This document shows positions 26,984-36,959 of a stretch of 64,000 nucleotides of DNA, one piece after another. Both the position numbers and the translations under genes were made by a program. Source of the stretch: Bacteroidota bacterium (GTDB taxonomy: Bacteria; Bacteroidota; Ignavibacteria; Kapaibacteriales; NICIL-2); assembly GCA_019695345.1 (NCBI GenBank), contig JAIBAE010000010.1:1-64000 (forward strand), written 5' to 3'. Positions within the stretch are counted from its first letter, which is position 1; each line of letters opens with the position of its first letter. Below the pieces are notes generated by a model. That model was not told the origin of the DNA, ran no database searches, and worked only from the letters and a program-made list of their open reading frames with translations.

Positions 26984-28227
26984 TACATGGATACAGGGTC
27001 TTTGGATTTCTCGCCGAACTTAAATGCTGTTGATGGAGTGGTTGGCAAAAAGAGAACATCGCATGCAGCAAAAATCTCTTTGTAACCGTTGTGAACTAAT
27101 CTTCGTGCCTGCTGACCTTTTTTATAATACGCGTCATAATATCCACTGGAAAGCACATACGTACCAAGCATGATGCGGCGTTTAACTTCAGGACCAAACC
27201 CTAACGAGCGAGTTGATGTAAAAACGTCCATACCTTCATTCTCTGGTCCACGGAAACCGTAACGAATCCCATCAAACCGTGAAAGGTTTGCAGATGCCTC
27301 GGCGGTTGCAAGAATATAATACGTAGGAATCCACGCTGACTTACCGGGGATTTCAACCGTTGTTATGGAATATCCGGACGTTCTTAGTTTTTGTATACAA
27401 TTGTGGTATGCTGAGATTACATCTTCGTTACAACCTTCTAACATTTCATCGGGCAATACACCTACGGTAACATTGTCGTCGTGGTGATGTAATGCGTAAA
27501 AAGATTGAGTTGGTGGCAGATTAGCTGTTGTTGAATCAAGCGGGTCATGACCGCTCATAGTATCCAACAAAAGGGCAGTATCTTCAATTGAATTTGCAAA
27601 TGGTCCAATCTGGTCTAACGAGGAAGCAAATGCAACAAGTCCGTAACGTGAGATTCTTCCATACGTTGGTTTGAATCCTATGATTCCACAGAAAGCAGCA
27701 GGTTGACGAATTGAACCGCCTGTATCCGAACCTAACGATGTATGTGCTAAACCACCGGCAACAGCAACAGCAGAACCACCGGATGAACCTCCGGGAACAT
27801 ACTCGTTGTTTATTGGGTGTAATACATTTCCGTATGCTGAGTTCTCGTTGGAAGAACCCATTGCAAACTCATCGCAATTTGTTTTACCAATAATTATTCC
27901 GCCGGCATTTCTGATTCGTTCAATCACCGTTGCATTGTACACCGGCTTGAAGTTCTGCAACATTTTAGAACCACAGGTTGTTGTTAAACCTTTAGTTGAT
28001 ATGTTGTCTTTGATTGCAACTACCATACCTTCTAACGGTCGGGGAGTATCATCCTTAAACCGAACATCCGCTTCTTTTGCAGATTGACGTGCATCATCGG
28101 TATTAACAGTCAAAAAAGCATTTAAATCTGAACGTTGCTCTATGGATTGTAAATAATATTCAACTGCAAGCTCGCACGTTGTTTGATTTTGCTGAACGTT
28201 TTGTCTGAATAGAGAATACGATGTCAT
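26812..28227 (-). CDS. gatA: Glutamyl-tRNA(Gln) amidotransferase subunit A
   Basis: 471 residues, full length. Amidase-signature catalytic triad K73, S148 and S172 in AIKDNIS, GGSSGGS and GSDTGGSIRQPA, with the family spacing of 75 and 24 residues. GatA releases ammonia from glutamine, which the GatCAB complex uses to amidate Glu-tRNA(Gln). gatB and gatC are not adjacent. Last gene of a minus-strand series that starts with psd. Its 3' end was tandemly duplicated without harming this copy. Confidence 0.93.
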   Translation of the reverse strand: MTSYSLFRQNVQQNQTTCELAVEYYLQSIEQRSDLNAFLTVNTDDARQSAKEADVRFKDDTPRPLEGMVVAIKDNISTKGLTTTCGSKMLQNFKPVYNATVIERIRNAGGIIIGKTNCDEFAMGSSNENSAYGNVLHPINNEYVPGGSSGGSAVAVAGGLAHTSLGSDTGGSIRQPAAFCGIIGFKPTYGRISRYGLVAFASSLDQIGPFANSIEDTALLLDTMSGHDPLDSTTANLPPTQSFYALHHHDDNVTVGVLPDEMLEGCNEDVISAYHNCIQKLRTSGYSITTVEIPGKSAWIPTYYILATAEASANLSRFDGIRYGFRGPENEGMDVFTSTRSLGFGPEVKRRIMLGTYVLSSGYYDAYYKKGQQARRLVHNGYKEIFAACDVLFLPTTPSTAFKFGEKSKDPVSMYLSDLYTVSANLAGIPAISIPVGNGANSMPLGMQLQAAEFEDEKLLRIAKHTMDLFA

Positions 28228-28304
28228 GGTAGAATAAAAGTAATAGTTACAGTCTGCAAAGATAGCAAGCGGAGAGTTGACTACTAAAGTAAACTTGAAA
28301 TGTG

Positions 28305-28745
28305 TTACCGCGAAATAGTGCCTTCAGCTGGTTTAATTGAAACTGGGGGAGGCATTTCAGGTTCCGGTGGTTGAGGTAACTCATCGGTACTCTGTTGTTC
28401 AACCTCGGGAGGTTGTTGGTTAATAGACGTTTCTACGTCCAAAGCCACTTCGGGTTCAGGTAACTGAGGGGTAACAGACGTACTGTTGTATTGTTGTTCA
28501 ACAGCTGACAACGTTTGTGTTGCAGAGGAAGAAATCTCGGTTACTTCTTTAGAAACAGATTGAACTTCGCTTTCTACTTGTGTAGAAATATCGCGGATAT
28601 GCTGTGTGAATTCATCTTGTGCTTCGCGGAATTTTCGCACACCTTTCCCAATCATCTGTGCTACCTCCGGTATTTTTTTAGGACCGAACAGCAACAAGAC
28701 GGCGAAAATTATAAGCATTAGTTCGCCACCGCCAACATCAAACAT
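28305..28745 (-). CDS. tatB: Twin-arginine translocase TatB/TatA-like subunit
   Basis: 146 residues. N-terminal membrane helix (LMLIIFAVLLLFGPKKIPEV), then a charged amphipathic helix (GKGVRKFREAQDEFTQHI) and a long Pro, Glu and Gln-rich tail. The FGPKKIPE hinge and the longer length favour TatB over TatA, though Bacteroidota often have only TatA-like proteins. It follows tatA by 35 bases. It is needed for export of folded proteins such as the Rieske protein at 121-882. Confidence 0.75.
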   Translation of the reverse strand: MFDVGGGELMLIIFAVLLLFGPKKIPEVAQMIGKGVRKFREAQDEFTQHIRDISTQVESEVQSVSKEVTEISSSATQTLSAVEQQYNSTSVTPQLPEPEVALDVETSINQQPPEVEQQSTDELPQPPEPEMPPPVSIKPAEGTISR

Positions 28746-28780
28746 TAATTCACCTGCGTTATAAAAGAATCACTACAAGA

Positions 28781-28948
28781 TTATGATTTACTTTCTTCTT
28801 TCTTTTCATCTGTTCCGTTAGCAGCCTGCTTGAATTCTTTAATACCGGAACCTAACCCTTTCATTAACTCAGGTATTTTTTTACCACCAAACAAAAGGGT
28901 GATAATTAAAAGCACAACTAAAATTTCTGTAAATCCAATGGATGGCAT
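28781..28948 (-). CDS. tatA: Twin-arginine translocase subunit TatA
   Basis: 55 residues. [20 protein letters not shown] membrane helix, [14 protein letters not shown] hinge and amphipathic helix, then a short lysine and glutamate-rich tail (DEKKEESKS). A typical minimal TatA, the pore-forming part of the Tat system. The ATG is preceded on the minus strand by TAGGAG. tatC is not in the window. Confidence 0.88.
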   Translation of the reverse strand: MPSIGFTEILVVLLIITLLFGGKKIPELMKGLGSGIKEFKQAANGTDEKKEESKS

Positions 28949-29002
28949 ATAAACTCCTAAAAATGATTTTTCAGATGTAATGACACAAACTATTAACTTA
29001 TG

Positions 29003-29719
29003 TTACGCATGCACACTTTGCAACGCATGAACAAGAGATTGAAATACGCCAACACCGTCGGTTGATCCAAGTAAGGGATCGCAAACACGTTCCGGGTGTG
29101 GCATCATACCAAACACATTACCGGACTTATTGATGATACCGGCAATATTGTTGATTGAACCATTTGGATTTGATGAATCAGTTAACAAGCCGTTTGTTTC
29201 GCTATAACGAAATACAACCTGATTGTTACCTTCAAGTTCTTTAATGGTATTTGCGTCGGCAAAGTAGTTTCCTTCACCGTGGGCAATGGGAACTCCAAGT
29301 ATCGAACCAAGTTCGTACGACGAACTAAAAGCGGTTTGGTTGTTAACTGTTTTAAGATAAACGGTTTTGCAATTAAACAGCTGGTTGATATTCCTTGCTA
29401 ATGCTCCGGGTAATAATCCGGCTTCAGTTAACACTTGGAAGCCATTGCAAATACCAACAACATATCCGCCTCGGTTAGCAAAAGCTATAACTTCTTTCAT
29501 GATTGGTGAGAAACGAGCAATTGCACCGCTACGTAAATAATCACCATAGGAAAAGCCACCGGGTAAGATGACGCAATCAATATCTGCCGGTATTGCTGTT
29601 TCCTTATGCCAAAGAAATCTAGATTCTGCATCTACAGCATGAGAAGTTGCATAAAGTGCGTCGTTATCGCAGTTTGAGCCCGGAAACTGGACCACCCCAA
29701 ACTGAACTTTGGAACTCAT
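29003..29719 (-). CDS. purQ: Phosphoribosylformylglycinamidine synthase, glutaminase subunit
   Basis: 238 residues. Class I glutamine amidotransferase with nucleophile C91 in VGICNGFQVL and a C-terminal MMPHPERV His/Glu pair. GGFSYGDYLRSG is typical of PurQ. It supplies ammonia to PurL for step four of purine synthesis. It overlaps purS by 4 bases, so small-subunit PurS and PurQ are coupled as in the three-part enzyme. purL is not in the window. Confidence 0.93.
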   Translation of the reverse strand: MSSKVQFGVVQFPGSNCDNDALYATSHAVDAESRFLWHKETAIPADIDCVILPGGFSYGDYLRSGAIARFSPIMKEVIAFANRGGYVVGICNGFQVLTEAGLLPGALARNINQLFNCKTVYLKTVNNQTAFSSSYELGSILGVPIAHGEGNYFADANTIKELEGNNQVVFRYSETNGLLTDSSNPNGSINNIAGIINKSGNVFGMMPHPERVCDPLLGSTDGVGVFQSLVHALQSVHA

Positions 29720-29970
29720 GCTACCTCCTTAACCGTAATATGGAAGTCTTCCATGATAGGGTTGGCGATGAGTTTTTCGCATGCAGCTTTAACTGCTTCG
29801 TATGCCGAATCTTGAGTAGGTGCTTCGATGTTTAATTCTACAAACTTTCCGATGCGTACATTACTAATTGAACCGAATTCCATTGAGTGGAGTGCATGTT
29901 CAACGGTTTTACCTTGTACGTCCAGGATACCCTGACGTAATGTGATGTCAACTGATGCGTGGTATTTCAT
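29716..29970 (-). CDS. purS: Phosphoribosylformylglycinamidine synthase, PurS subunit
   Basis: 84 residues, normal length. Begins KYHASVDITLRQGILDVQGKTVEHAL, characteristic of PurS, and ends with the second ferredoxin-like strand (DFHITVKEV). It bridges PurQ and PurL. Coupled to purQ by a 4-base overlap and 19 bases after pssA. Confidence 0.92.
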   Translation of the reverse strand: MKYHASVDITLRQGILDVQGKTVEHALHSMEFGSISNVRIGKFVELNIEAPTQDSAYEAVKAACEKLIANPIMEDFHITVKEVA

Positions 29971-29989
29971 AACTGTAATAAGTGTTTAA

Positions 29990-30754
29990 TCAATCAGATT
30001 CTTCGTCATCATCATCTTCTTCGTCTTCATCAATTTCGTTTCGTTCTTTCCACCATGTGGCAGTTTGGCGTATTGCACCAATTGCCATATACAACATCAT
30101 AAATGGAAAAACAAACGTTCCCTTGGTAGCAACAATTACAATAAACCCTATTAGAAAAAAGCTATAAACAAAGGGATGTAATTTGAAGTTATTTATGCTT
30201 GGTCTGGGGAAATTATCATACTTAATTGTGCTAATCATTGCAAACGAAGTAACAATGTTTACAAAGTTAACGCTTGCATCAATGTAATTGGCTGGAATAA
30301 TATTTTTTAACAGAAAAAATATTACAAAGGAAACAATGGTTAACGCACCCGATGGAATTGGCATCCCGCGGAAATACTGTTTATCTTCTAAACTTGTAAG
30401 TTGAGCGTTAAAACGAGCTAAGCGGTAAACTCCTGCCATGGCTGGTAAAGCCGCCAGCAAAAGCCCAAGTTCTCCGATATTCTTGTAATACACACTGTAC
30501 AACAAAAACGATGGTGCTACACCAAATGAGACTGCATCGCACAAAGAATCGAGTTCAACACCAAGTTCGCTGGCTGAGTTTGTAAGGCGCGCCATATAGC
30601 CGTCAAACATATCAAAGATTCCGGCTAAGAAGATAAACTTTGCACCGTTTTCAAATTCTCCCTTAGAGAACATAACGATTGCACAAAATCCGCTGAACAA
30701 ATTTGCCAGTGTAAACAGGTTGGGTACTATAGAACGTGTAATTCTTATAGGCAT
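29990..30754 (-). CDS. pssA: CDP-diacylglycerol-serine O-phosphatidyltransferase
   Basis: 254 residues, multi-pass membrane protein. The CDP-alcohol phosphotransferase motif is complete: DGYMAR-x8-G-x3-D-x3-D (DGYMARLTNSASELG, then VELDSLCD). It makes phosphatidylserine, which the product of the gene just upstream decarboxylates. The C-terminus is an unusual acidic tail of nearly all Asp and Glu. It lies 7 bases after psd. Confidence 0.92.
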   Translation of the reverse strand: MPIRITRSIVPNLFTLANLFSGFCAIVMFSKGEFENGAKFIFLAGIFDMFDGYMARLTNSASELGVELDSLCDAVSFGVAPSFLLYSVYYKNIGELGLLLAALPAMAGVYRLARFNAQLTSLEDKQYFRGMPIPSGALTIVSFVIFFLLKNIIPANYIDASVNFVNIVTSFAMISTIKYDNFPRPSINNFKLHPFVYSFFLIGFIVIVATKGTFVFPFMMLYMAIGAIRQTATWWKERNEIDEDEEDDDDEESD

Positions 30755-30761
30755 AATAGAC

Positions 30762-31421
30762 TTATTGTAATTTGGCTATAATACTTTCTGCGCCAACTAC
30801 TACGTCTCCTTCTTTTACTAAAATTTCTGTCCCAATGGGAACGCAAACATCCATTCTGGAGCCAAACTTCATCATCCCAAAACGGTCGCCAATGTTGGCA
30901 GTATCGCCTTCTTTGGTATCATACACAATTCTGCGGGCAAGGTATCCCGTAATCTGTTTGAACATGATATTTCCGTGAGTGTTCTCTAATCCAAAAACAC
31001 TACGTTCGTTTAATTCCGATGACTTAGGATGCCATGCAACAAGATATTCGCCCGGATAATACTTTACTAATTTAATTACACCGTTTGCAGGGTAACGGTT
31101 AACGTGAACATTTAATGGCGATAAGAAAATACTTATCTGTATTGCATCACTCTTTAAATATTCTTTTTCGTATATCTTTTCAATTTGCACTACTTTTCCA
31201 TCGGCAGGGGAGACAATGAGTGATTCGGAATTTTTAGCTTGGTCGGGAACGATACGTTCCGGGTCGCGGAAAAACCAAAGAGTTAAAGCCAGTAGTGCAA
31301 GTCCAATAACATATAAAGGATACTTGAAATACACATTCTCCAAAAAGTATCCAATAAGGAGTATTACCAACGAAGCAGCTACCAGAATCAGTAAGTTATC
31401 GTAACCGTATTTTGAAAACAT
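30762..31421 (-). CDS. psd: Phosphatidylserine decarboxylase (short, archaeal-type)
   Basis: 219 residues, the short Psd class. Two N-terminal membrane helices (about 9-26 and 30-49), then a decarboxylase core with VSPADGKVVQI, LNVHVNRYPANG and a C-terminal KFGSRMDVCVP. Self-cleavage at the Gly-Ser of FGS yields the pyruvoyl group. With pssA it forms the phosphatidylethanolamine pathway. It is the first gene of the minus-strand series leaving the 31.5 kb strand switch. Confidence 0.9.
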   Translation of the reverse strand: MFSKYGYDNLLILVAASLVILLIGYFLENVYFKYPLYVIGLALLALTLWFFRDPERIVPDQAKNSESLIVSPADGKVVQIEKIYEKEYLKSDAIQISIFLSPLNVHVNRYPANGVIKLVKYYPGEYLVAWHPKSSELNERSVFGLENTHGNIMFKQITGYLARRIVYDTKEGDTANIGDRFGMMKFGSRMDVCVPIGTEILVKEGDVVVGAESIIAKLQ

Positions 31422-31445
31422 AAAAAGTACTCGTAATCATAAAAA

Positions 31446-31498
31446 CATGGGTCGGGTCGGGCAGGGTCGCCGCGCTGAAGGGGCTGAATTTGCGTGAC
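31446..31498 (-). repeat. Degenerate B-type half-element
   Basis: ATGGGTCGGGTCGGGCAGGG then TCGCCGCGCTGAAG resembles the body of B copies at 6416 and 61346, but the outer mini-hairpin is not recognisable. Confidence 0.5.
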
Positions 31499-31518
31499 CG
31501 TAACCACAATTATCTGTA

Positions 31519-31527
31519 TGTGGATAA
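31519..31527 (-). promoter_or_regulatory. DnaA box
   Basis: TGTGGATAA is the exact complement of the consensus TTATCCACA. Confidence 0.6.
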
Positions 31528-31529
31528 AC

Positions 31530-31538
31530 TTTTCCACA
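31530..31538 (+). promoter_or_regulatory. DnaA box-like site
   Basis: TTTTCCACA differs from the consensus TTATCCACA at one position and faces the box at 31519. Confidence 0.5.
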
Positions 31539-31662
31539 TTTTTTTAACCCAAGAAGCCACTTGAATGGCTTGTTTGTAATTTGCACAGGCAAATCGAACA
31601 ACAAATTTGCAAAATCATTTTGTTTCAGACCAACCTTTTTCATTTATTGGAGTTCTCGTTCA

Positions 31663-32784
31663 ATGAAGTTCACTATTCCGCTTCCTGAGTTTCAGAAAGC
31701 AATTCAACTAGTTCTTCCTGCTATTCCGCCGAAGTCAACGTTGTATGTTTTGGAGCATATCCATTTTTCTCTGAATGAGGGAACATTAACGTTAGTGGCA
31801 ACCGACCAGGAGTTAACTATCTCTACCTCGCTATCGGTTATGAGCGTAGAAGATGGTTCTATTCTGATTCCGGCGCGCAAGCTTTGGGAGATTGTGAAAG
31901 CATTGGGTAGTGAAGGAATGGTAGAATTCACCGCAAACCCAAGTTCGTACTTGGTGTCTCTCAGGATGAGTTTTGGTGAATATGCAATCAAAGGAATGAA
32001 CCCGCAGGAGTTCCCGGAAATACCTGAGTTTCCGCAGGGGACTACTACCAATCTTTCCCGTGCCGATGTTATTCGTATTGCAGCTAAAACAACTTTTGCC
32101 GTGTCATCGGAAGAATATCGCCCGTCTATGACCGGTGTGTTATTCGAGTTTGCAGGCGAATCGTTAACAACCGTAGCAACCGACGGGTATCGTTTGGTAA
32201 AACTGTTAACACCGGCAAACGGTGGAGCATTTCCATCGCAACTTTCGGCAATTATTCCGGCACGTGCAGTTGCCTTACTTGCTAAAGCAGAAGGTGATGC
32301 AATTATGGCAATTAACAAAACACATGCACAGTTTATCTTTGATAGCACACGCATTGTAACCCGAATTATTGATGAGAAATTTCCTCAGTACGAGAACGTT
32401 ATTCCTAAGGACAACACAAAACAATGTTTGGTTCAGCAAAGCCAGTTGTTATCGGCAATTCGCAGATGTTCGCTGTTTACAAGCAGTACTTCGCCACAGA
32501 TTCGTTTTTCTATAGACCAACATCAATTAGTGGTGAGCGCAGAAGATAGCGAATCGGGCAACAAGGCAAAAGAATCGGTTACGTGCGAGTTTGCTGAAGA
32601 CCCAATGGAAGTTGGCTTCAACTATAAATATATGGAAGAAGCATTATCGCACATTTCGGGCGAGGACACACAAAACAATCAAATCATTATATCATTATCA
32701 ACGCCAACACGCGCAGTACTCATTCGCCCAAACAGCGAAACAGATACATTGTTAATGTTAGTAATGCCTATGAGAATATCATAG
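31663..32784 (+). CDS. dnaN: DNA polymerase III beta subunit (sliding clamp)
   Basis: 373 residues from MKFTIPLPEF; the frame is open upstream, but only this start gives the normal clamp N-terminus. Three clamp folds are recognisable, with ATDQELTIS, FAVSSEEYRPSMTGVLFE, ATDGYRLVK and the conserved end LVMPMRIS. The ring tethers the replicative polymerase. It is preceded by an inverted DnaA-box pair and followed by a strong terminator. Confidence 0.95.
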   Translation: MKFTIPLPEFQKAIQLVLPAIPPKSTLYVLEHIHFSLNEGTLTLVATDQELTISTSLSVMSVEDGSILIPARKLWEIVKALGSEGMVEFTANPSSYLVSLRMSFGEYAIKGMNPQEFPEIPEFPQGTTTNLSRADVIRIAAKTTFAVSSEEYRPSMTGVLFEFAGESLTTVATDGYRLVKLLTPANGGAFPSQLSAIIPARAVALLAKAEGDAIMAINKTHAQFIFDSTRIVTRIIDEKFPQYENVIPKDNTKQCLVQQSQLLSAIRRCSLFTSSTSPQIRFSIDQHQLVVSAEDSESGNKAKESVTCEFAEDPMEVGFNYKYMEEALSHISGEDTQNNQIIISLSTPTRAVLIRPNSETDTLLMLVMPMRIS

Positions 32785-32805
32785 TTGAAAGCGCAGTAGA
32801 AGTAG

Positions 32806-32840
32806 AAAACCTTTCATCGTTTCAGGTGAGAGGTTTTTTT
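32806..32840 (+). terminator. Rho-independent terminator of dnaN
   Basis: AACCTTTCA / TGAGAGGTT stem with one G-T pair and a run of seven T, 21 bases after the stop codon. Confidence 0.85.
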
Positions 32841-32845
32841 GTTCC

Positions 32846-32895
32846 AGTCGGCACCGAACATCGGTTTCTCAATAACCTCACCTTGCCGGATAGAA
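32846..32895 (-). repeat. A-type half-element (left-facing, truncated)
   Basis: CAGTCGGCACCGAAC and CCTTGCCGGATAG; CGGCA pairs with TGCCG. The outer mini-hairpin is missing, replaced by the terminator tail. Confidence 0.6.
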
Positions 32896-33010
32896 CCGCT
32901 GTTACGTAACAACGATAATCGTTTACATGTGTAAAACTTGAATGTTTGAACTTGGAACGTACTGATTATATTCGTGATTCGATTTATTTTAACCCCTTAA
33001 AAGTTGCGTT

Positions 33011-35992
33011 ATGGCAGTGAAAGAAACGAAGCGGAAGACCACCAAAAAAGCATCTGCAAAAGATGTCGGCAGCACACTATCAAACTCAGCCTCTGTTTTT
33101 GAAAACGATATTCCACAAGAAATAACGCACATCAATATTCAAGGTGCTCGGGAGCATAACTTAAAGAATGTCTCGTTAACGATACCGCGGGATAAACTGA
33201 TTGTCATTACTGGTCTTTCCGGTTCGGGGAAATCATCGCTTGCATTTGATACACTCTATGCCGAAGGGCAACGCCGCTATGTGGAATGTTTGTCACCGTA
33301 TGCACGTCAGTTCTTGGGAATGATGAAGAAACCCGATGTTGATGTTGTTGAAGGTATATCACCGGCTATTTCAATTGAGCAGAAATCCGTTGGTCATAGC
33401 CTTCGCTCAACTGTTGGTACTGTAACCGAGATTTATGATTATCTGCGTTTGTTGTATGCAAAAATTGGTGTGCAATATTGTGTGAATTGTGATATACCAG
33501 TTCAATCACAAACAACCGACCAAATTGTAGATGTCATACTTCAACTTCCACACGAAACCAGAATACAAATTTTAGCTCCTTTTGTACGTGGAAGGAAAGG
33601 TCATTACCGAGAGCTGTTTGAAACATTACGTAAACAAGGATACACACGTGTACGCATAGATGGCGAGGTACAAGAGATTGTTGATGGAATGCAACTTGAC
33701 CGTTACAAGGTACACAACATAGAACTTGTTGTTGATAGAATTGCAGTAACTCAAGAGCAACGTTCAAGAATTAACCAAAGTGTCGAGCTGGCATTAAATA
33801 TAGGCGAACAGCGGATAATGGTGTTAAGCGAAATACACGGTAACTGGAACGAACAGCTTTTCAGTACTGCGTATTCGTGCCCATCATGTAATACTTCGTA
33901 CGAGCAACTTGCACCAAATATGTTCTCGTTCAACTCTCCTTATGGTGCCTGTGAATATTGTTCCGGCATTGGCGATTTACGTGACTTTGACTTGAAGCGA
34001 GTTATCCCGGATGAAGGAATGACAATAGAAGAAGGAGGGATTGCTGTACTTGGTAAACTACGAGATACGTGGTTATGGAAACAAGTGCAGGCAGTATGTA
34101 CCAGCCAATCAATACCGTTAGATAAACCACTTAGCGAACTGACACAGCAACAACGTAACACGTTATTATTTGGCGGCGATAACTTAAAGGTAAAGGTTGA
34201 AGTACTTGAGAATAATGACGACTATTCTTATACTCAACAATTTATTGGTATAATTCCAACCTTCAAACATCAATACGGGAATACAACATCTGCAAAGATT
34301 CGTAACTGGCTTGAAACCTTTATGGGGGAAGTACCTTGCCCAAAATGTAATGGCGGCAGGTTGAAACAAGAAAATCTGTTTGTGCGGATTAATGGTAAGA
34401 ATATTCACCAAGCTACAAGTGTTGATATACCCGATGCTTTTGACCAATTTAAGCAGCTGCCGCAATTTCTAACAGAACGGGAAATGCGTATTGCAAATTT
34501 GATTTTGAAAGAGATTACCTCGCGGTTAAGCTTTTTGCAAAACGTTGGATTAGGATATCTATCACTGAATAGGACTGCACGCTCGTTAAGTGGCGGTGAA
34601 TCTCAAAGGATACGTTTGGCATCGCAAATTGGTTCGCAATTGGTTGGAGTAATGTATGTGCTTGATGAGCCAAGTATAGGATTACATCAGCATGATAATT
34701 CCAAGCTGATTCATTCCTTAAAAGAGTTGCGGGACTTAGGCAACACCGTAGTTGTTGTTGAACATGACCGCGAAATGATTGAAGAAGCTGATTATTTAGT
34801 TGATATTGGACCCGGTGCGGGTGTTCATGGTGGTGAAGTATTGTTTGTAGGAGAGCCAACATCTATGACTGATAATGTAAACCAAAAAACAAAGCAATCA
34901 ACTACCGGTATGTACCTTACAGCCAAGAAAGAGATACCTCTGCCTGATAAACGCAGAACTGGTAATGGGAAGGTACTGAAACTAACAGGTGCAAAAGGCA
35001 ATAACTTACAAAACGTTGATTTGACAATTCCACTTGGAACACTTACATGTATTACAGGAATGAGTGGTTCGGGGAAATCTTCGTTAGTGAATCATACGCT
35101 GTATCCAATTCTCAACAAACATTTTTTTAATGGCGAGCAAGTACCGCTAGAACATACAGAAGTAATTGGATTGGATAACATTGATAAAATCATTGAGATT
35201 GACCAATCACCCATTGGTAGAACGCCGCGGTCGAATCCGGCAACGTACACCGGATTGTTTACGTTGATTCGAGACCACTTTACAATGATGACGGAATCGA
35301 AAATACGTGGATATAAAGCCGGACGTTTTTCGTTTAATGTTCCGGGTGGGCGATGTGAAGAGTGCGAAGGTGCCGGTATAAAAAAGATTGAGATGAACTT
35401 CTTGCCGGATGTGTATGTGCAGTGCGATGTGTGCGGTGGTAAGCGATACAATACCGAAACGTTGCAAGTACTGTACAAAGGGAAGTCAATCTCGGATGTA
35501 CTTGATATGACAGTAGAAGAAGCACTAACATTCTTTAGTGAGATTCCTAAAATCAGAACAAAGCTCCAAACATTGTTTGATGTTGGTTTAACCTATATCA
35601 CATTGGGTCAGCAAGCGCCAACACTTAGCGGAGGTGAAGCACAACGAGTTAAACTAGCAACAGAGTTGAGTAAAGTTAGTACAGGTAATACGATGTACCT
35701 GTTAGATGAACCAACCACAGGTCTCCATTTTGAAGATATTAATATTCTGTTGAAGCTTCTTTATAGGTTGACCGATAAAGGCAATACTGTAGTTGTTATT
35801 GAGCATAATCTTGATGTTATTAAATGCGCAGATTGGATTGTTGATTTGGGTCCGGAAGGAGGCAAACACGGCGGCAAAATAATAGCTGAAGGTACACCGG
35901 AATATGTTGCAGAAATTGCAAATTCGTTTACCGGTAAGTACTTGAAAAAGGAATTGGAACGGACACAATCGGTAATGAAGCAGCTACAATAA
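33011..35992 (+). CDS. uvrA: Excinuclease ABC subunit A
   Basis: 993 residues, about 45 longer than E. coli UvrA through a basic N-terminal extension ([14 protein letters not shown]). Two ABC modules: Walker [11 protein letters not shown] and [10 protein letters not shown], signatures [12 protein letters not shown] and [12 protein letters not shown]. Zinc sites CPSC with CEYC, CPKC (VPCPKCNGG), and CEEC with CDVC are intact. It recognises damaged DNA in nucleotide excision repair; mfd at 53 kb feeds the same pathway. Confidence 0.96.
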   Translation: MAVKETKRKTTKKASAKDVGSTLSNSASVFENDIPQEITHINIQGAREHNLKNVSLTIPRDKLIVITGLSGSGKSSLAFDTLYAEGQRRYVECLSPYARQFLGMMKKPDVDVVEGISPAISIEQKSVGHSLRSTVGTVTEIYDYLRLLYAKIGVQYCVNCDIPVQSQTTDQIVDVILQLPHETRIQILAPFVRGRKGHYRELFETLRKQGYTRVRIDGEVQEIVDGMQLDRYKVHNIELVVDRIAVTQEQRSRINQSVELALNIGEQRIMVLSEIHGNWNEQLFSTAYSCPSCNTSYEQLAPNMFSFNSPYGACEYCSGIGDLRDFDLKRVIPDEGMTIEEGGIAVLGKLRDTWLWKQVQAVCTSQSIPLDKPLSELTQQQRNTLLFGGDNLKVKVEVLENNDDYSYTQQFIGIIPTFKHQYGNTTSAKIRNWLETFMGEVPCPKCNGGRLKQENLFVRINGKNIHQATSVDIPDAFDQFKQLPQFLTEREMRIANLILKEITSRLSFLQNVGLGYLSLNRTARSLSGGESQRIRLASQIGSQLVGVMYVLDEPSIGLHQHDNSKLIHSLKELRDLGNTVVVVEHDREMIEEADYLVDIGPGAGVHGGEVLFVGEPTSMTDNVNQKTKQSTTGMYLTAKKEIPLPDKRRTGNGKVLKLTGAKGNNLQNVDLTIPLGTLTCITGMSGSGKSSLVNHTLYPILNKHFFNGEQVPLEHTEVIGLDNIDKIIEIDQSPIGRTPRSNPATYTGLFTLIRDHFTMMTESKIRGYKAGRFSFNVPGGRCEECEGAGIKKIEMNFLPDVYVQCDVCGGKRYNTETLQVLYKGKSISDVLDMTVEEALTFFSEIPKIRTKLQTLFDVGLTYITLGQQAPTLSGGEAQRVKLATELSKVSTGNTMYLLDEPTTGLHFEDINILLKLLYRLTDKGNTVVVIEHNLDVIKCADWIVDLGPEGGKHGGKIIAEGTPEYVAEIANSFTGKYLKKELERTQSVMKQLQ

Positions 35993-36012
35993 TCAAGTAA
36001 TAATTCCTATAA

Positions 36013-36055
36013 TTTATGGGTCGGTTCGCACAGGGTTGGCGCGCTGAACGCTGTG
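36013..36055 (-). repeat. Degenerate B-type half-element
   Basis: ATGGGTCGGTTCGCACAGGG then TTGGCGCGCTGAACG matches the body of the copy at 31446 and of B elements, without the outer mini-hairpin. Confidence 0.45.
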
Positions 36056-36175
36056 AAATACAGTGAGAGTGCCCAATTTTTTCGGAAAACGTACTACAGT
36101 ATGTGAGTTTTAACCGCTATTTTTGTAATCCCTTAGAAAATTTTGATTAGTATTTCAGTTTATTAGGATGAAAGA

Positions 36176-36922
36176 ATGAATATTCTTGTTTGTATTTCAC
36201 AAGTACCTGATACCACGGCAAAGATTGTAATTAATTCTGCCGGAAATGCAGTTGACCCTGCGGGCATTAAGTTTATACTTAACCCGTACGATGAGTATGC
36301 CATTGAAGAAGGATTGCGTTTGCGTGAGAAATTTACCGGAACTGTAACAGCGGTTACTGTTGGCGGTGATTCGGCAAAAGAGATTTTACGCACGGCCTTG
36401 GCAATGGGAGTTGATAAAGCTGTTATTATTAAGAATGCAGAAAAATCGGATTCGTTTTCGGTTGCAAAAAACATTGCAGACTATGCTACAACGTTGAATC
36501 CTGATGTGATTTTATTAGGACGCCAAAGCATTGATTACGATTCATTCCAAATGTCTGGTACATTAGGCGAACTAATGAACATGGCTTCGGTATCTATGGT
36601 ATCGAAATTGGAAATTACCGGAACAGATGTAGCAATGGAGCGCGATATTGAAGGTGGTAAAGAATCTGTTCAAACAAGTTTGCCATGTGTTATTGGAGTG
36701 CAGAAGGGGATTAACGAACCACGTTACCCAAAACTTCCGGACATCATGAAAGCAAAGTCCAAACCAATAGAAGAATTTTCACCTTCATCGCAAGAAACAC
36801 GTGTGCAGACCATTACAATGGATATTCCTGCATCGAAACGTGTTGGTAAAATATTAGGTGATACCGATGCAGACATTGCAGAGTTTGTAAGATTGTTGCA
36901 TGAAGATGCAAAGGCATTTTAA
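36176..36922 (+). CDS. etfB: Electron transfer flavoprotein beta subunit
   Basis: 248 residues. Typical start NILVCISQVPDT, NPYDEYAIEEGLRLRE, the AMP/FAD-side VDKAVIIK, and the C-terminal family segment. It pairs with EtfA to move electrons from acyl-CoA and similar dehydrogenases toward the quinone pool. AGGATGAAAGA before the ATG gives a good ribosome site. EtfA follows 37 bases later. Neighbours do not show which dehydrogenases it serves. Confidence 0.93.
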   Translation: MNILVCISQVPDTTAKIVINSAGNAVDPAGIKFILNPYDEYAIEEGLRLREKFTGTVTAVTVGGDSAKEILRTALAMGVDKAVIIKNAEKSDSFSVAKNIADYATTLNPDVILLGRQSIDYDSFQMSGTLGELMNMASVSMVSKLEITGTDVAMERDIEGGKESVQTSLPCVIGVQKGINEPRYPKLPDIMKAKSKPIEEFSPSSQETRVQTITMDIPASKRVGKILGDTDADIAEFVRLLHEDAKAF

Positions 36923-36959
36923 TAATTCCATAACTACAGAATATTACACTTAGAACATT

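Larger units (their letters stand above)
31437..31662. other. Candidate replication origin or DnaA-regulated region before dnaN
   Basis: Non-coding gap between divergent psd and dnaN. It contains an inverted pair of DnaA-box-like 9-mers 2 bp apart, a nearby weak third (TTATCTGTA, 31510-31518) and T-rich stretches. Genes for about 11 kb to the left run leftward and for about 15 kb to the right run rightward. dnaA is not in the window, so this may instead be a DnaA-controlled dnaN promoter. Confidence 0.45.

Noticed and set aside
31704-32354. 216-codon frame antisense to dnaN
   Set aside because: A shadow of the well-supported clamp gene; similar antisense frames at 37283-37807 and 19444-19974 were rejected for the same reason.
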